Shown one piece after another: positions 24,915 through 33,090 of a stretch of DNA of 47,709 nt. Position numbers and translations under genes: made by a program. The notes below the pieces were generated by a model. It was not told the DNA's origin. It was given only the letters and a program-made list of their open reading frames with translations, and did not search any database. This DNA is from Actinomycetota bacterium. GTDB taxonomy: Bacteria > Actinomycetota > Acidimicrobiia > Acidimicrobiales > Acidimicrobilacustridaceae. Numbering within the stretch: position 1 is the stretch's first letter; each line of letters begins with the position of its first letter. The stretch covers positions 1 to 47,709 of the forward strand of contig WLMU01000007.1 in assembly GCA_009700115.1 (NCBI GenBank), given 5' to 3'.

Positions 24915-25853
24915 TTACCGCCCAAGCAGAGCGGAACCGCCCGCATCGTCAAGCAAGTAGCGAGCCATGAGCTTTCCGGTTTCTTCGCCATCGCCAAGAG
25001 CACATCGACGAGAGTCATGAAGGATGGTCGAACCGTCCGGCGCTGCAACAAGAGCCTCGCAAACGAGTTCGTCGCCGTCGATGACGACATAGGCCGCAAC
25101 TGGCAGATCGCAATCGCCGCCAAGTTCGGCAAGGAACGCTCGTTCGGCATCGACACACAGCCGACTTGGACCGTGATCAATAGCAGCGAGCAACGAAAGC
25201 GTCGATGAATCGTCGACGCCGCATTCAAGGACAAGCGCTCCTTGCGCGACCTGGGGAAGCATCACTGAAGGCTCGAGTACCTGTACGACCCGATCGTCCA
25301 ACGAAATGCTCAGTCGTTCGATAGCTGCCGCCGCCATCACGATGGCATCGAACCCAGCAGCCTTTTCAAGCCTGGTAGCAATGTTGCCGCGCAATCCTGA
25401 GAACACAAGGTCGGGACGCAGTGATGCGAGTTGCGCTTTCCGACGAATGGACCCTGTCGCGACATGTCCGCCGATGGGTAAACCGTCGATGGTTGACCCA
25501 ACCAGAACATCGCGCACATCGCCCCGCTCGGGAATGGCAGCGATGACGAGTTCGTCGGGAGTGAGTGCAGGTAGGTCTTTTCCGGAGTGCACAGCGAAAT
25601 CAGCGCGGCCGTCGAGCACCGCCGCTTGAATTTCTTTCACGAAGACGCCCTTGCCACCCATGGCGTCGATCGGGATGTCAAGGCGTTGATCAGCCATCGT
25701 CTCGACGATCACTTTCTCCACCACTAATTCAAAACCACTCACGGACGCATGGCGCTGGAGCAGTTCTGTCACATGATCGGCTTGCCACAACGCAAGAGCA
25801 CTACCGCGCGTTGCTAATCGAAGTGTCACTGCGTCGGGACCGCCCCCGGACAT
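24915..25853 (-). CDS. hemC: Hydroxymethylbilane synthase (porphobilinogen deaminase)
   Basis: The 312-residue protein polymerises four porphobilinogens into hydroxymethylbilane. It starts with LRLATRGSALALWQA (the family R-G-S-x-L-A), and has FVKEIQAAVLDGRADFAVHSGKDLP with the catalytic Asp region, and GSIRRKAQL. The cofactor cysteine is in LGGDCDLPVAAY, which carries Asp immediately before the Cys. I start at the ATG at 25853, 7 bases after the hemA stop; the ORF-track start would add 24 residues inside hemA. No strong ribosome site is visible, so translation may be coupled to hemA. Confidence 0.93.
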   Translation of the reverse strand: MSGGGPDAVTLRLATRGSALALWQADHVTELLQRHASVSGFELVVEKVIVETMADQRLDIPIDAMGGKGVFVKEIQAAVLDGRADFAVHSGKDLPALTPDELVIAAIPERGDVRDVLVGSTIDGLPIGGHVATGSIRRKAQLASLRPDLVFSGLRGNIATRLEKAAGFDAIVMAAAAIERLSISLDDRVVQVLEPSVMLPQVAQGALVLECGVDDSSTLSLLAAIDHGPSRLCVDAERAFLAELGGDCDLPVAAYVVIDGDELVCEALVAAPDGSTILHDSRRCALGDGEETGKLMARYLLDDAGGSALLGR

Positions 25854-25860
25854 AGTGGAA

Positions 25861-27120
25861 TCAGAGCTCAAAGAGATCGCGAAGGGCCTCGGCAAGGCGT
25901 TCACCGCGAGGCGAACCAGCAGCATCTTTCAATCGCACGGTTGGCTGATGAAGCAACTTGGCGACGATTCCCTTTGTCAATGAATCGAGCGCTTCGAGTT
26001 GACGTTCATCGAGGTCACCAAGACGAGCACGGAGACGTTCGAGTTCGGCAAGGCGAATTTCATCGGACTTTTCGTGCAACCGTGAAATCAACGGCGCCAC
26101 TTCACGAGCTGAACTGACGGCCAAGTAGCGCTCGAGTTCTTCGCCGCACATTGCTTCGACTGATGCGACTTCGCGTCGACGCTCGGCCATGCCTGCTTCG
26201 GCAAACGCTCGAAGGTCGTCCATGTCGAGGATGGTGACACCCGGGATATCGGCAGCAGCAGGATCGACGTCACGAGGAACCGCAACATCGACAACGAGAA
26301 TTTCGCGATCGCCGCGTGCACGCATGACTCGTTCGATGTCAGCGTGTTCGATGATCATCGAGTTGGCGCCAGTGCCAGTGAGCAGAAGATCGACCTCGGA
26401 AAGAGCTGCATCGAGATCGGCAAGGCGGATTGCAGTTCCACCAAGTCGTTCTGCGAGATCTGCAGCGTTCTCCCACGTGCGATTGGCAATGCGAATGTCG
26501 GAGACTCCGTTGCTGGCAAGTGCACGAACCATGCCCTCGCCCATTTCGCCAGCACCCATCACAAGGATGGATCGACCTTCGAGTGAACCGAGATGCTGTG
26601 CGGCCATTGCGACTGCAGCAGTCGACACCGACGCGACGTGGCGACCAATACCCGTTTCGGTTCGAGCGCGCTTTCCCATTTCAAGTGCATGACGGAAGAG
26701 CAGGTTGAGTTGAGACCCGGCCGCACCTTCGGTCTGCGCAATGTCCCAAGCCCGGCGCACCTGTCCGAGAATTTCGGCTTCGCCAACGACGGCTGAGTCG
26801 ATGCCAGATGCAACGCGGAAGAGATGTCCGGCAGCAGCATCGGCATCGTGAACGTAAAGGTGATCGGCAAGTTCTTCTGGAGCAGCGAAGGCAAGTTCAG
26901 AGAAGAACGTGCGCAGGTCGCCGTAGGCGGGGTGAAACTTTTCAGCGACGACGTAGACCTCGGTGCGGTTACATGTCGACAGCACCACGGCTTCACTCAC
27001 ATGGTCTTGTGAGAGCACATCGTGAAGCGCTTTCGGCAGCCGAGCGTCGTCGATGGTGACTCGCTCGAGTAGAGCGAGTGGAACCGTTCGGTGATTCAGT
27101 CCAACGACTACGACAGACAC
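25861..27120 (-). CDS. hemA: Glutamyl-tRNA reductase
   Basis: The 419-residue protein catalyses the first step of C5-pathway haem synthesis, glutamyl-tRNA(Glu) to glutamate-1-semialdehyde. The catalytic domain has VGLNHRTVPLALLERV and STCNRTEVY with the active-site Cys. The NADPH domain starts at ILVMGAGEMGEGMVRALA, and a helical dimerisation domain occupies the last 110 residues. It overlaps the SirC-like gene by 13 bases and precedes hemC. The order rex-sirC-hemA-hemC resembles the rex-hemACD cluster of streptomycetes, where Rex ties haem synthesis to NADH redox state. Confidence 0.96.
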   Translation of the reverse strand: MSVVVVGLNHRTVPLALLERVTIDDARLPKALHDVLSQDHVSEAVVLSTCNRTEVYVVAEKFHPAYGDLRTFFSELAFAAPEELADHLYVHDADAAAGHLFRVASGIDSAVVGEAEILGQVRRAWDIAQTEGAAGSQLNLLFRHALEMGKRARTETGIGRHVASVSTAAVAMAAQHLGSLEGRSILVMGAGEMGEGMVRALASNGVSDIRIANRTWENAADLAERLGGTAIRLADLDAALSEVDLLLTGTGANSMIIEHADIERVMRARGDREILVVDVAVPRDVDPAAADIPGVTILDMDDLRAFAEAGMAERRREVASVEAMCGEELERYLAVSSAREVAPLISRLHEKSDEIRLAELERLRARLGDLDERQLEALDSLTKGIVAKLLHQPTVRLKDAAGSPRGERLAEALRDLFEL

Positions 27121-27737
27121 GCCTGGAGGCGCTCCTTGGCTTCGGCGAGGCGACCCTCGCGGATGAGTTCCAGCATTCCCGAATCGAGCGCTCCTTGCCA
27201 GTCCAGACCCTCGGTCGACGTGCCTTCGGCCTGAAGCCGGGCTCGGTGTTCGGTGAGGATCTCGACCAGTACGGCGTACTCGGGTCCGAACTCAGGACCA
27301 TAGCGACGTCGGAGCCATGTGGAGAGCGCCGGTGACGACCCACTGGTGGAGAACGTGACCAATAGGGGCCCCTGCCGGACTCGGGCGGGCAAAGCGAAGG
27401 CACAGTTGGCCGGATCGTCGGCGCTATTGACCCAAATCCCGGCTTCTTCGCCCTCAAGAAAAACCTGACGGTTCACCGCTGGATCGCTCGTAGCCGTGAT
27501 GACCAGGCGATAGCCGGCGACCTCGCCGGTCTCGTAGGGCCGCTTGTGACAGATAACCCCGTCGAGCGAAGCGAAATCTTCGAGGATTTCTGGAGCGACG
27601 ACATCGACCGCTGCTCGACACACCACGAGTTCTCGAGCCTTGGACAAAGCGACGGGACCGCCCCCGACCACCAAACAACGACGGCCAGCCAGCGAAAGAT
27701 TCACCGGATAGAGCGGTTCAGCGAATGGCATCTTCAT
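27108..27737 (-). CDS. sirC: Precorrin-2 dehydrogenase / sirohydrochlorin ferrochelatase-like (SirC/CysG N-domain)
   Basis: The 209-residue NAD-binding protein has YPVNLSLAGRRCLVVGGGPVALSKAREL, the hallmark of the CysG N-terminal/Met8/SirC family (usually G-G-G-x-V-A), then ATSDPAVNRQV and WVNSADDPANCAFALPA. It should oxidise precorrin-2 to sirohydrochlorin and may chelate iron. The ATG overlaps the rex stop (ATGA). Presence of a sirohaem gene between rex and hemA links the cluster to both haem and sirohaem. No SirA-type methylase is in the window. Confidence 0.88.
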   Translation of the reverse strand: MKMPFAEPLYPVNLSLAGRRCLVVGGGPVALSKARELVVCRAAVDVVAPEILEDFASLDGVICHKRPYETGEVAGYRLVITATSDPAVNRQVFLEGEEAGIWVNSADDPANCAFALPARVRQGPLLVTFSTSGSSPALSTWLRRRYGPEFGPEYAVLVEILTEHRARLQAEGTSTEGLDWQGALDSGMLELIREGRLAEAKERLQACLS

Positions 27738-28462
27738 GCCCCCAAATTCTTCGCAGGAACGGAGACACCAAGTTCATCGCGTAATGACGAACCGATGGAG
27801 TCGCGCTGGCCATAAAAACTCAGCACCTGAAGCTCAAGGGCAAGATCGACTTTGCGCAATGTCGCTTGCTCCGGAACGGTGACGACCGCCGGCGCGAAGT
27901 TCAGAATTGACGTCACTCCCGCCGCAACCAACCGATCGGCAACTTCCTGCGCACCGGCTGCGGGTGTTGCGATGATGCCGATAGCAATACCGAGCTCGAC
28001 TACCAACGCGGGCAAGTCATCGAGATGACGAATGGTGTGGCCGCCAAACGTTGTTCCGACTTTGGTCGGATCGGCGTCGATCAATGCAGCAACAGGAAAC
28101 CCGCGATCGCCGAACCCGCCGTAATTCGCGAGTGCCGCACCGAGGTTTCCGACACCAACAATTGCCACCGGCCAATCACGTGTGAGCCCAAGTTCCCGAC
28201 TCATCTCAACGAGAAGATGATCAACGTCGTAGCCAACGCCGCGAGTGCCGAAAGAGCCGAGGTAGGAAAGGTCCTTGCGGACTTTGGCCGCGTTGACCCC
28301 GGCCAGTTCAGCAAGGCGCTCTGAGGAAATCGTGGTGACCCGGTCAGCCTGTACTTCGAGAAGGGTGCGCAAATAGACCGGAAGTCGGGCCACAGTGGCT
28401 TCAGGTATCCGTCGTTGGCGCTCCACGAATGACCACGCTACCGACCTTGTTCTCTTGTTCAC
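27734..28462 (-). CDS. rex: Redox-sensing transcriptional repressor Rex
   Basis: The 242-residue protein has an N-terminal winged helix (IPEATVARLPVYLRTLLEVQ; LAELAGVNAAKVRKDLSYLGSFGTRGVGYD, the highly conserved Rex recognition region). A Rossmann NAD(H) domain follows (VAIVGVGNLGAALANYGGF). Rex represses genes when NAD+ is high and releases DNA when NADH binds. It heads the sirC-hemA-hemC unit and so probably regulates it. The GTG start at 28462 is the only reasonable one in frame. TGTGAAC at the start codon resembles half of a Rex box, but the second half is poor. Confidence 0.95.
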   Translation of the reverse strand: MNKRTRSVAWSFVERQRRIPEATVARLPVYLRTLLEVQADRVTTISSERLAELAGVNAAKVRKDLSYLGSFGTRGVGYDVDHLLVEMSRELGLTRDWPVAIVGVGNLGAALANYGGFGDRGFPVAALIDADPTKVGTTFGGHTIRHLDDLPALVVELGIAIGIIATPAAGAQEVADRLVAAGVTSILNFAPAVVTVPEQATLRKVDLALELQVLSFYGQRDSIGSSLRDELGVSVPAKNLGA

Positions 28463-28511
28463 AAAGTGCCGCTGGGCCGCGTCCCCCTGTGGCCCTGGCC
28501 CTGATCCCCCT

Positions 28512-28517
28512 TAGGCT
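28512..28517 (+). promoter_or_regulatory. Leaderless -10 box (TAGGCT) of the membrane protein gene
   Basis: TAGGCT-N6-ATG. The same hexamer and spacing recur before the first universal stress gene at 40624. Confidence 0.6.
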
Positions 28518-28523
28518 GTCGCC

Positions 28524-29294
28524 ATGCACGCCGCCCTCGCTGCCGCCGCCACCTTGGTATCGCTGGCCTTTGCACTGTCGACGGGTGAGCGTTGGCTTCG
28601 AAGCCGAAAGCGCCACGAAGCAGCGTGGACAATCTCGCTCATCATGTTTGCGCTTGGTTCGATCTCGCTGTGGTGGGGAGCATCGGTCGGATGGGGCGAA
28701 TGGTCGTTTAAGTCCTTCTATCTGTTCGGGGCCATTCTCAACGTCCCGTTCCTCGCTCTCGGAACTATCGAACTGTTGGCCGGACCAAAGCACGGCAAGC
28801 GATGGACAGCGATCATCACGATGCTTGGCGCGTTCTGCGCAGGCATTGTCGTTGCTGCGCCCCTTACTGGGGTCATCAATTCCGAGGTACTTCCGCAGGG
28901 CAAAGAAGTTTTCGGCCCCGGTCCGCGAATTGCCGCTGCTCTCGGTTCCGGTGTTGCCGCGCTGGTCATCATCGGCGGAGCAGTCTGGAGCGCGTGGCGA
29001 TTGTTTCGGGTGTGGCGCGCTGGCGCAGATACCCGCGCTCGCGGAACCGGCGCACCTTCACCGCGACGTCTAGCTATTGCGAATCTGATCATTGCCGCCG
29101 GCACACTCATTCTGAGCGCAGGCGGCATCCTCAACTCCGTGGTGAATGAGATGGACGGATTCGCTATTTCACTTGTCGCCGGAATCTCTGTGATCTTTGT
29201 TGGGTTCCTGCTTACAAGTTCGGGAACAGCAGTGCAGTTGCGATCAGTTGCTGAACCAGATGCGTGGCGATCACCAAACGCCGACGTCGCTTAG
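28524..29294 (+). CDS. Multi-pass membrane protein of unknown function
   Basis: The 256-residue protein has about seven hydrophobic helices, starting directly at the N-terminus (MHAALAAAATLVSLAFALSTG) with no cleavable signal. A basic loop (RVWRAGADTRARGTG) lies between helices 5 and 6, and the C-terminal tail is cytoplasmic. Helix 2-3 is aromatic (ISLWWGASVGWGEW). I do not recognise a family. It diverges from rex, and its leaderless promoter lies next to the rex start, so it might respond to the same signal; this is only positional inference. Confidence 0.65.
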   Translation: MHAALAAAATLVSLAFALSTGERWLRSRKRHEAAWTISLIMFALGSISLWWGASVGWGEWSFKSFYLFGAILNVPFLALGTIELLAGPKHGKRWTAIITMLGAFCAGIVVAAPLTGVINSEVLPQGKEVFGPGPRIAAALGSGVAALVIIGGAVWSAWRLFRVWRAGADTRARGTGAPSPRRLAIANLIIAAGTLILSAGGILNSVVNEMDGFAISLVAGISVIFVGFLLTSSGTAVQLRSVAEPDAWRSPNADVA

Positions 29295-29311
29295 ACACGA
29301 CGCTGCTCTTG

Positions 29312-29401
29312 CTAGTGAGCAAGTACGAACAACTGCATCACTGCCGCAAATAGGATCACAAAAAGCAATGTTCCGACGGCGATAACGGTTCCTGGTCGCA
29401 T
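29312..29401 (-). CDS. 29-residue single-helix membrane peptide (not in ORF track)
   Basis: A small ORF encodes MRPGTVIAVG TLLFVILFAA VMQLFVLAH and a stop. Nearly the whole peptide is one hydrophobic helix with a basic N-terminus, which would give an N-in orientation. A GAGGAAG ribosome site six bases upstream overlaps the stop codon of the SAM hydroxide adenosyltransferase gene, whose stop is 9 bases before this ATG. That is the layout of translational coupling. The small size explains its absence from the ORF track. No family is known to me; it may be a membrane anchor or regulator linked to the upstream gene. Confidence 0.6.
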   Translation of the reverse strand: MRPGTVIAVGTLLFVILFAAVMQLFVLAH

Positions 29402-29410
29402 TGTTCTTCC

Positions 29411-30271
29411 TCAGATTCGGCGCTGGCCGAGTTGTACGGGCGTAATCACACTTGGCGGGCGAGTCTCGTCGAATTGCTCGATGGTCACTGCCGAAGCAGT
29501 CGACAAACCAAGTTCTTCTGCCGCTGATCGCTTGTCGAGAACGATCGTTATAAGTCCGTAGGAATCGACGATGAGTCCGAGTTCATTCTTTTCAAGATCA
29601 GCAAATGTTGAGACACGCCGAGCCACACGAGAACCGTCGTCCATCACCAGACGCACGTGATCGTCGAAAGCTTCAAGTTCATCGGGGTCAACGTTGAGTT
29701 GCGCATTTCCGTAGTGATCGACCCACAAAACTTCTGAGTGAAGTCGACCCTCGTCTTCACGAGTGAGGGGAATCATTGCTGGGAACAACGAAATGGGATC
29801 GATGGAAGGTCCAAGCTCGGCAAGGTCGACACCGTTACAAAGATGAGCAGCAGCCGGTGCAAAGACATCGCGACCATCGAACGTGCCCGGCTCAGTCGTG
29901 AAACGGTATTCGGGGTTAACGATTTCAACCGCGCGGCCGGCGCCACCACAAAGCTGCACAACCGGAGCGAGCACACCGTTGTCGGGGCCCACCAGAACCG
30001 ATGAACCGCCACCGATTTCCACCGCAATCGGTCGACGCGGGGTGCCGACTGTTGGGTCAATCACAGCAACAACGACACCGGGCGCGAGATAATTCGCAGC
30101 CCGCACCAGAGCGAGTCCGCCTGAGCGAACGTCATAGGGCGCAATGTCATGTGTGATGTCGATGACTCGAACTTCGGGAGCAATCGATCGAATAATCGAA
30201 TGCACCACTCCGACGAATTCATCGACGCGGCCGTAGTCGGAAAGGAATGAAACAGTGTCGTAGCGCGGCAT
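29411..30271 (-). CDS. S-adenosyl-L-methionine hydroxide adenosyltransferase (DUF62)
   Basis: The 286-residue protein belongs to the fluorinase/chlorinase superfamily but is of the water-using type: VSFLSDYGRVDEFVGVVHSII, ITHDIAPYDVRSG, and VIDPTVGTPRRPIAVE (usually D-P-G-V-G-T). The C-terminal barrel has EVLWVDHYGNAQLN. Family members split SAM into adenosine and methionine using an Asp-Arg-His triad. The physiological role is unknown. A -10-like TAACGT lies nine bases before the ATG. The small membrane peptide follows immediately. Confidence 0.9.
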   Translation of the reverse strand: MPRYDTVSFLSDYGRVDEFVGVVHSIIRSIAPEVRVIDITHDIAPYDVRSGGLALVRAANYLAPGVVVAVIDPTVGTPRRPIAVEIGGGSSVLVGPDNGVLAPVVQLCGGAGRAVEIVNPEYRFTTEPGTFDGRDVFAPAAAHLCNGVDLAELGPSIDPISLFPAMIPLTREDEGRLHSEVLWVDHYGNAQLNVDPDELEAFDDHVRLVMDDGSRVARRVSTFADLEKNELGLIVDSYGLITIVLDKRSAAEELGLSTASAVTIEQFDETRPPSVITPVQLGQRRI

Positions 30272-30280
30272 GGGTTCGTT

Positions 30281-30286
30281 ACGTTA
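30281..30286 (-). promoter_or_regulatory. Probable -10 box (TAACGT), nine bases before the start
   Basis: TAACGT-N9-ATG on the minus strand. With a start site about six bases downstream of the box, the transcript would have a leader of only about 3 bases. Confidence 0.4.
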
Positions 30287-30303
30287 CCGGCAGGTCGGCG
30301 ACG

Positions 30304-31095
30304 TCAGTCCTGACCAAGTTCGCGAGAACGTTCAGTCGCAGCAGCGACGGCATCGAGCACCGCAGAACGGAATCCGCCTGATTCAAGAGCACGAAGGCCA
30401 GCAGCCGTTGTTCCTCCGGGCGACGTGACCTGAGCCCGCAGAGCTGCGGCCGCTTCGCCGCTTGATTCAAGAAGGCTGGCCGAACCCAAAAGCGTCTGCA
30501 CGGCAAGCACTTCGGCGACATCACGAGGAAGCCCGACAAGAACGCCTGCTTCGATCATGCTCTCGGCCATCACAAAGACATAGGCAGGACCCGAACCGGA
30601 AAGGCCCGTGACTGCATCAAGTTTGTCTTCGGGCACTCGAACCACAACGCCAACTGCCTCAAGCACCGAAGCCGCCCAATCAAGATCGGCGTCATCGGCC
30701 GAGGAACCAGCGGCAATCGCTGCAGCCCCGGCACGAACAACTGCCGGAGTGTTCGGCATGGCTCGCACCACGGCGATTCCATCGCCAAGTGATTTCTGCA
30801 AAGACGTGGTTGTGATGCCTGCGGCAATCGACAACACGCGCTTCGCACCTGCTTCGGCCAATGCCCGGCAGGTGTCGGCGACATCGCCCGGTTTCACCGC
30901 GATTACCGCGCCGTCAGCTTTAACAAGCGAATCGCTCACGACAACGCCAGGGAATAGGTGTGTCAGTTCCGCACGCCGATCGGCGACGCGTTCGACAACA
31001 GCGAGTTCACTTGGTTCGGCCCAGCGAGCATCGAGAAGTCCACCGAGAAGGGCTTCTCCCATGCGACCGCCACCGACAATTTGAAGTCGAATCAT
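30304..31095 (-). CDS. proC: Pyrroline-5-carboxylate reductase
   Basis: The 263-residue protein begins MIRLQIVGGGRMGEALLGGLL, the NAD(P)H site. It ends with LSGSGPAYVFVMAESMIEAGV and the TSPGGTTAAGLRALE stretch, the ProC signature region. It reduces pyrroline-5-carboxylate to proline, the last step of proline synthesis. No other proline gene is in the window. The start is supported by TAGCGT exactly six bases upstream. It is probably monocistronic; 31108-31295 separates it from the YbjN-like gene. Confidence 0.95.
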   Translation of the reverse strand: MIRLQIVGGGRMGEALLGGLLDARWAEPSELAVVERVADRRAELTHLFPGVVVSDSLVKADGAVIAVKPGDVADTCRALAEAGAKRVLSIAAGITTTSLQKSLGDGIAVVRAMPNTPAVVRAGAAAIAAGSSADDADLDWAASVLEAVGVVVRVPEDKLDAVTGLSGSGPAYVFVMAESMIEAGVLVGLPRDVAEVLAVQTLLGSASLLESSGEAAAALRAQVTSPGGTTAAGLRALESGGFRSAVLDAVAAATERSRELGQD

Positions 31096-31101
31096 GGTTA
31101 G

Positions 31102-31107
31102 ACGCTA
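31102..31107 (-). promoter_or_regulatory. Leaderless -10 box (TAGCGT) of proC
   Basis: TAGCGT-N6-ATG on the minus strand. The rest of the gap to 31295 holds only a weak GGGTG...CACCC stem (31164-31185); I see no gene there. Confidence 0.6.
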
Positions 31108-31295
31108 CCCAATCGGCGCGAGTGGGCCTCTACCGATTCATAGCCATCGCCTAATCGTTGCCCGGGTGGTCGAGCCGACACACCCACTTCCCCGATGAAT
31201 GCAGCGGTTCGCGCCACCCGGACGACCGAGACAGTAGGAGCCGGCAATTCATCGGCGCATGGGCCAAACGAGCGATTCGCCGCGGGCTCGTGCCC

Positions 31296-31763
31296 CTAGT
31301 TCGTGGCAAAACGCGTAGCGAACCCGATGCGCAGCGCGGGCAAGAAGAACTGCTCGACATACATGTAGATCGACCCGAGGATTCGGTCGAGCTCTCCATC
31401 GTCAATCGCGTGAACCGGAAGCGAGCCGGCAAGAAAGACAGCGTCTTCCTCACCAATACAGAACGACATCCCGTTGACTTTTCGATTTCTCCGGAGAAGA
31501 TGCTCGAAAAACTGCGCATGATTCTCGTCGGGCGCCGGCATTACATAGGTCTCGTAGTGCAAGGTCCTCTGACGCAGCGTGAACCAAATCGTGAAAATGT
31601 CTTTGCTCTCGCCAAGAACTCGGACATACCAACGCCGCTCCGAAGGTTCACCGCGTTCAACAGCAGCAACAACCGGATTGGTCGCAAGTTCGCTTGCCAA
31701 CCAGTCGGTTATTTGGATCTCGATCAGATCTAGTTGCTGTTCGTCAGCGATGTCATCGGCCAT
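31296..31763 (-). CDS. YbjN-like domain protein next to mshA
   Basis: The 155-residue protein has a type III secretion chaperone-like/YbjN fold: RRWYVRVLGESKDIFTIWFTLRQRTLHYETYVM, then HAQFFEHLLRRNRKVNGMSFCIGEEDAVFLAGSLP. Mycobacteria carry a similar gene directly after mshA (Rv0487 after Rv0486), and the arrangement here is the same, with 3 bases between genes. No enzymatic residues are evident. It may assist MshA or another mycothiol-related protein. The role is unproven; the family call is fairly firm. Confidence 0.85.
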   Translation of the reverse strand: MADDIADEQQLDLIEIQITDWLASELATNPVVAAVERGEPSERRWYVRVLGESKDIFTIWFTLRQRTLHYETYVMPAPDENHAQFFEHLLRRNRKVNGMSFCIGEEDAVFLAGSLPVHAIDDGELDRILGSIYMYVEQFFLPALRIGFATRFATN

Positions 31764-31766
31764 GGG

Positions 31767-32984
31767 TTATCGACAGGTCACAAGTGCGCGAGATGTGAGA
31801 TCGGCGTATAAACGACGAAGACGTGCTGCCGTTGTCGACCATGTGTACTGCGAGGCGCTCTCGGCTGCTGCTGCTGCCATCGATTGCGCGAATGTCGGCG
31901 TATCGAGAATGGTTCCGATCGCATCGGCATAGGCGCGTGGATCTCGAGTGTCGATCAGGAAGCCAGTGACTCCGTCATCGACCAGCGTCAACAAACCACC
32001 GACAGCAGCGGCAACTACCGGAGTTCCACAAGCGGCAGCTTCAAGCGCGACGAGCCCAAACGATTCAGAACGACTGGGAACAATGCACACATCGGCAGCG
32101 CGGTAATAGGTGGAAAGAAGGTGATGGGGCTGAGGCGGAACAAACCGGACACGTCCACTAAGGCCAAGGGCGTCAACTAACGACATTGCGGCGTCGAGTT
32201 CAGCTCGGCCTTCGGCACCACTCGCTCCGCCCACAACTAACAGCAACGCATCGGGATGGGATTCAGACAACTCGGCCAACGCCGCGATCGCGATCGTCAA
32301 ACCCTTGAGTGGCTGAATGCGCCCAGCGAACAACAGCACTGGGTGGTCCCCAATGCCAAGTGCAAACCTCGCGCCACGACGATCGCCCGCAGAGAAGAAC
32401 GCGTGGTCAACGCCAGGTGGAACTATTTCGATTCGTGTTGGATCGGCTCCGTACAACTCAACGAGTTGCGTCACTTCCGCCGCACAGTTGGCGAGAATCG
32501 CATCGGAACACGCGATGACTTCGGTCTCGGCCTGAATTCGACGCTCTGGTTCTGCATCGCCAGTTTCAGCTTTGACGCGGGCAAGGGTGTGGAACGTCGA
32601 GACCAGGGGCAACGACAACTCGTGCTTGAGGCGATGTCCGACCACGCCCGACAACCAATAGTTGGCATGAATCGCATCGGGTCCATCGGCACGCGTCAAG
32701 TGACGAGCAACGCCGTCGGAAAACTCGTCAAGAACCTCGGGAAGGTCTTCCTTCGCAAGGTCAAGCGGGCCAGCATCGATATGCACGACTCGGAAGCCCG
32801 GTTCAACATCAACGAACTCGGGTTGATCCTCGGCCGAACGCCGTGTGTAGACCTCGGTTCGAACGCCCGCTTGTGCGAGCGCGCCAACGAGTTCGCGCAC
32901 ATACACATTCATCCCACCCGAATCGCCACTGCCAGGTTGCGCAAGGGGGGAAGTGTGAAGCGAAAGTACCGCTAGGGATCGCAT
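31767..32984 (-). CDS. mshA: D-inositol-3-phosphate glycosyltransferase (mycothiol synthesis)
   Basis: The 405-residue GT-B glycosyltransferase transfers GlcNAc from UDP-GlcNAc to inositol-3-phosphate, the first step of mycothiol synthesis. The N-terminal HTSPLAQPGSGDSGGMNVYV is the MshA hallmark. The C-terminal domain has SRSESFGLVALEAAACGTPVVAA, the family 4 E-x7-E motif. Mycothiol is the actinobacterial counterpart of glutathione, so this gene is strong evidence for the phylum. The upstream region has GGAGGGG as ribosome site and TAGCGT nine bases before the ATG. Confidence 0.96.
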   Translation of the reverse strand: MRSLAVLSLHTSPLAQPGSGDSGGMNVYVRELVGALAQAGVRTEVYTRRSAEDQPEFVDVEPGFRVVHIDAGPLDLAKEDLPEVLDEFSDGVARHLTRADGPDAIHANYWLSGVVGHRLKHELSLPLVSTFHTLARVKAETGDAEPERRIQAETEVIACSDAILANCAAEVTQLVELYGADPTRIEIVPPGVDHAFFSAGDRRGARFALGIGDHPVLLFAGRIQPLKGLTIAIAALAELSESHPDALLLVVGGASGAEGRAELDAAMSLVDALGLSGRVRFVPPQPHHLLSTYYRAADVCIVPSRSESFGLVALEAAACGTPVVAAAVGGLLTLVDDGVTGFLIDTRDPRAYADAIGTILDTPTFAQSMAAAAAESASQYTWSTTAARLRRLYADLTSRALVTCR

Positions 32985-32993
32985 GACCCCTCC

Positions 32994-32999
32994 ACGCTA
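32994..32999 (-). promoter_or_regulatory. Probable -10 box (TAGCGT) of mshA
   Basis: TAGCGT-N9-ATG on the minus strand. GGAGGGG lies between the box and the ATG and may serve if the transcript starts further upstream. Confidence 0.4.
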
Positions 33000-33090
33000 C
33001 GGGGAGAGAGCCCCCAGAAACACCTTCAGAGCTTCGAACCGCCCCGAAACAGTGATCTCGAGCGCCAAATCTCGGATCCGTCCGACGGAG

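Noticed and set aside
28448-28468. Rex operator (TGTGAACAAGAGAACA) over the rex start codon
   Set aside because: The left half matches the TGTGAAC half-site, but the right half agrees at only three of six positions and overlaps the coding start; it is too weak to call.
31108-31295. Possible small ORFs or ncRNA in the gap between proC and the YbjN-like gene
   Set aside because: The candidate peptides (33-35 aa) lack ribosome sites, and the only stem, GGGTG...CACCC, has no T-run; nothing is supported.
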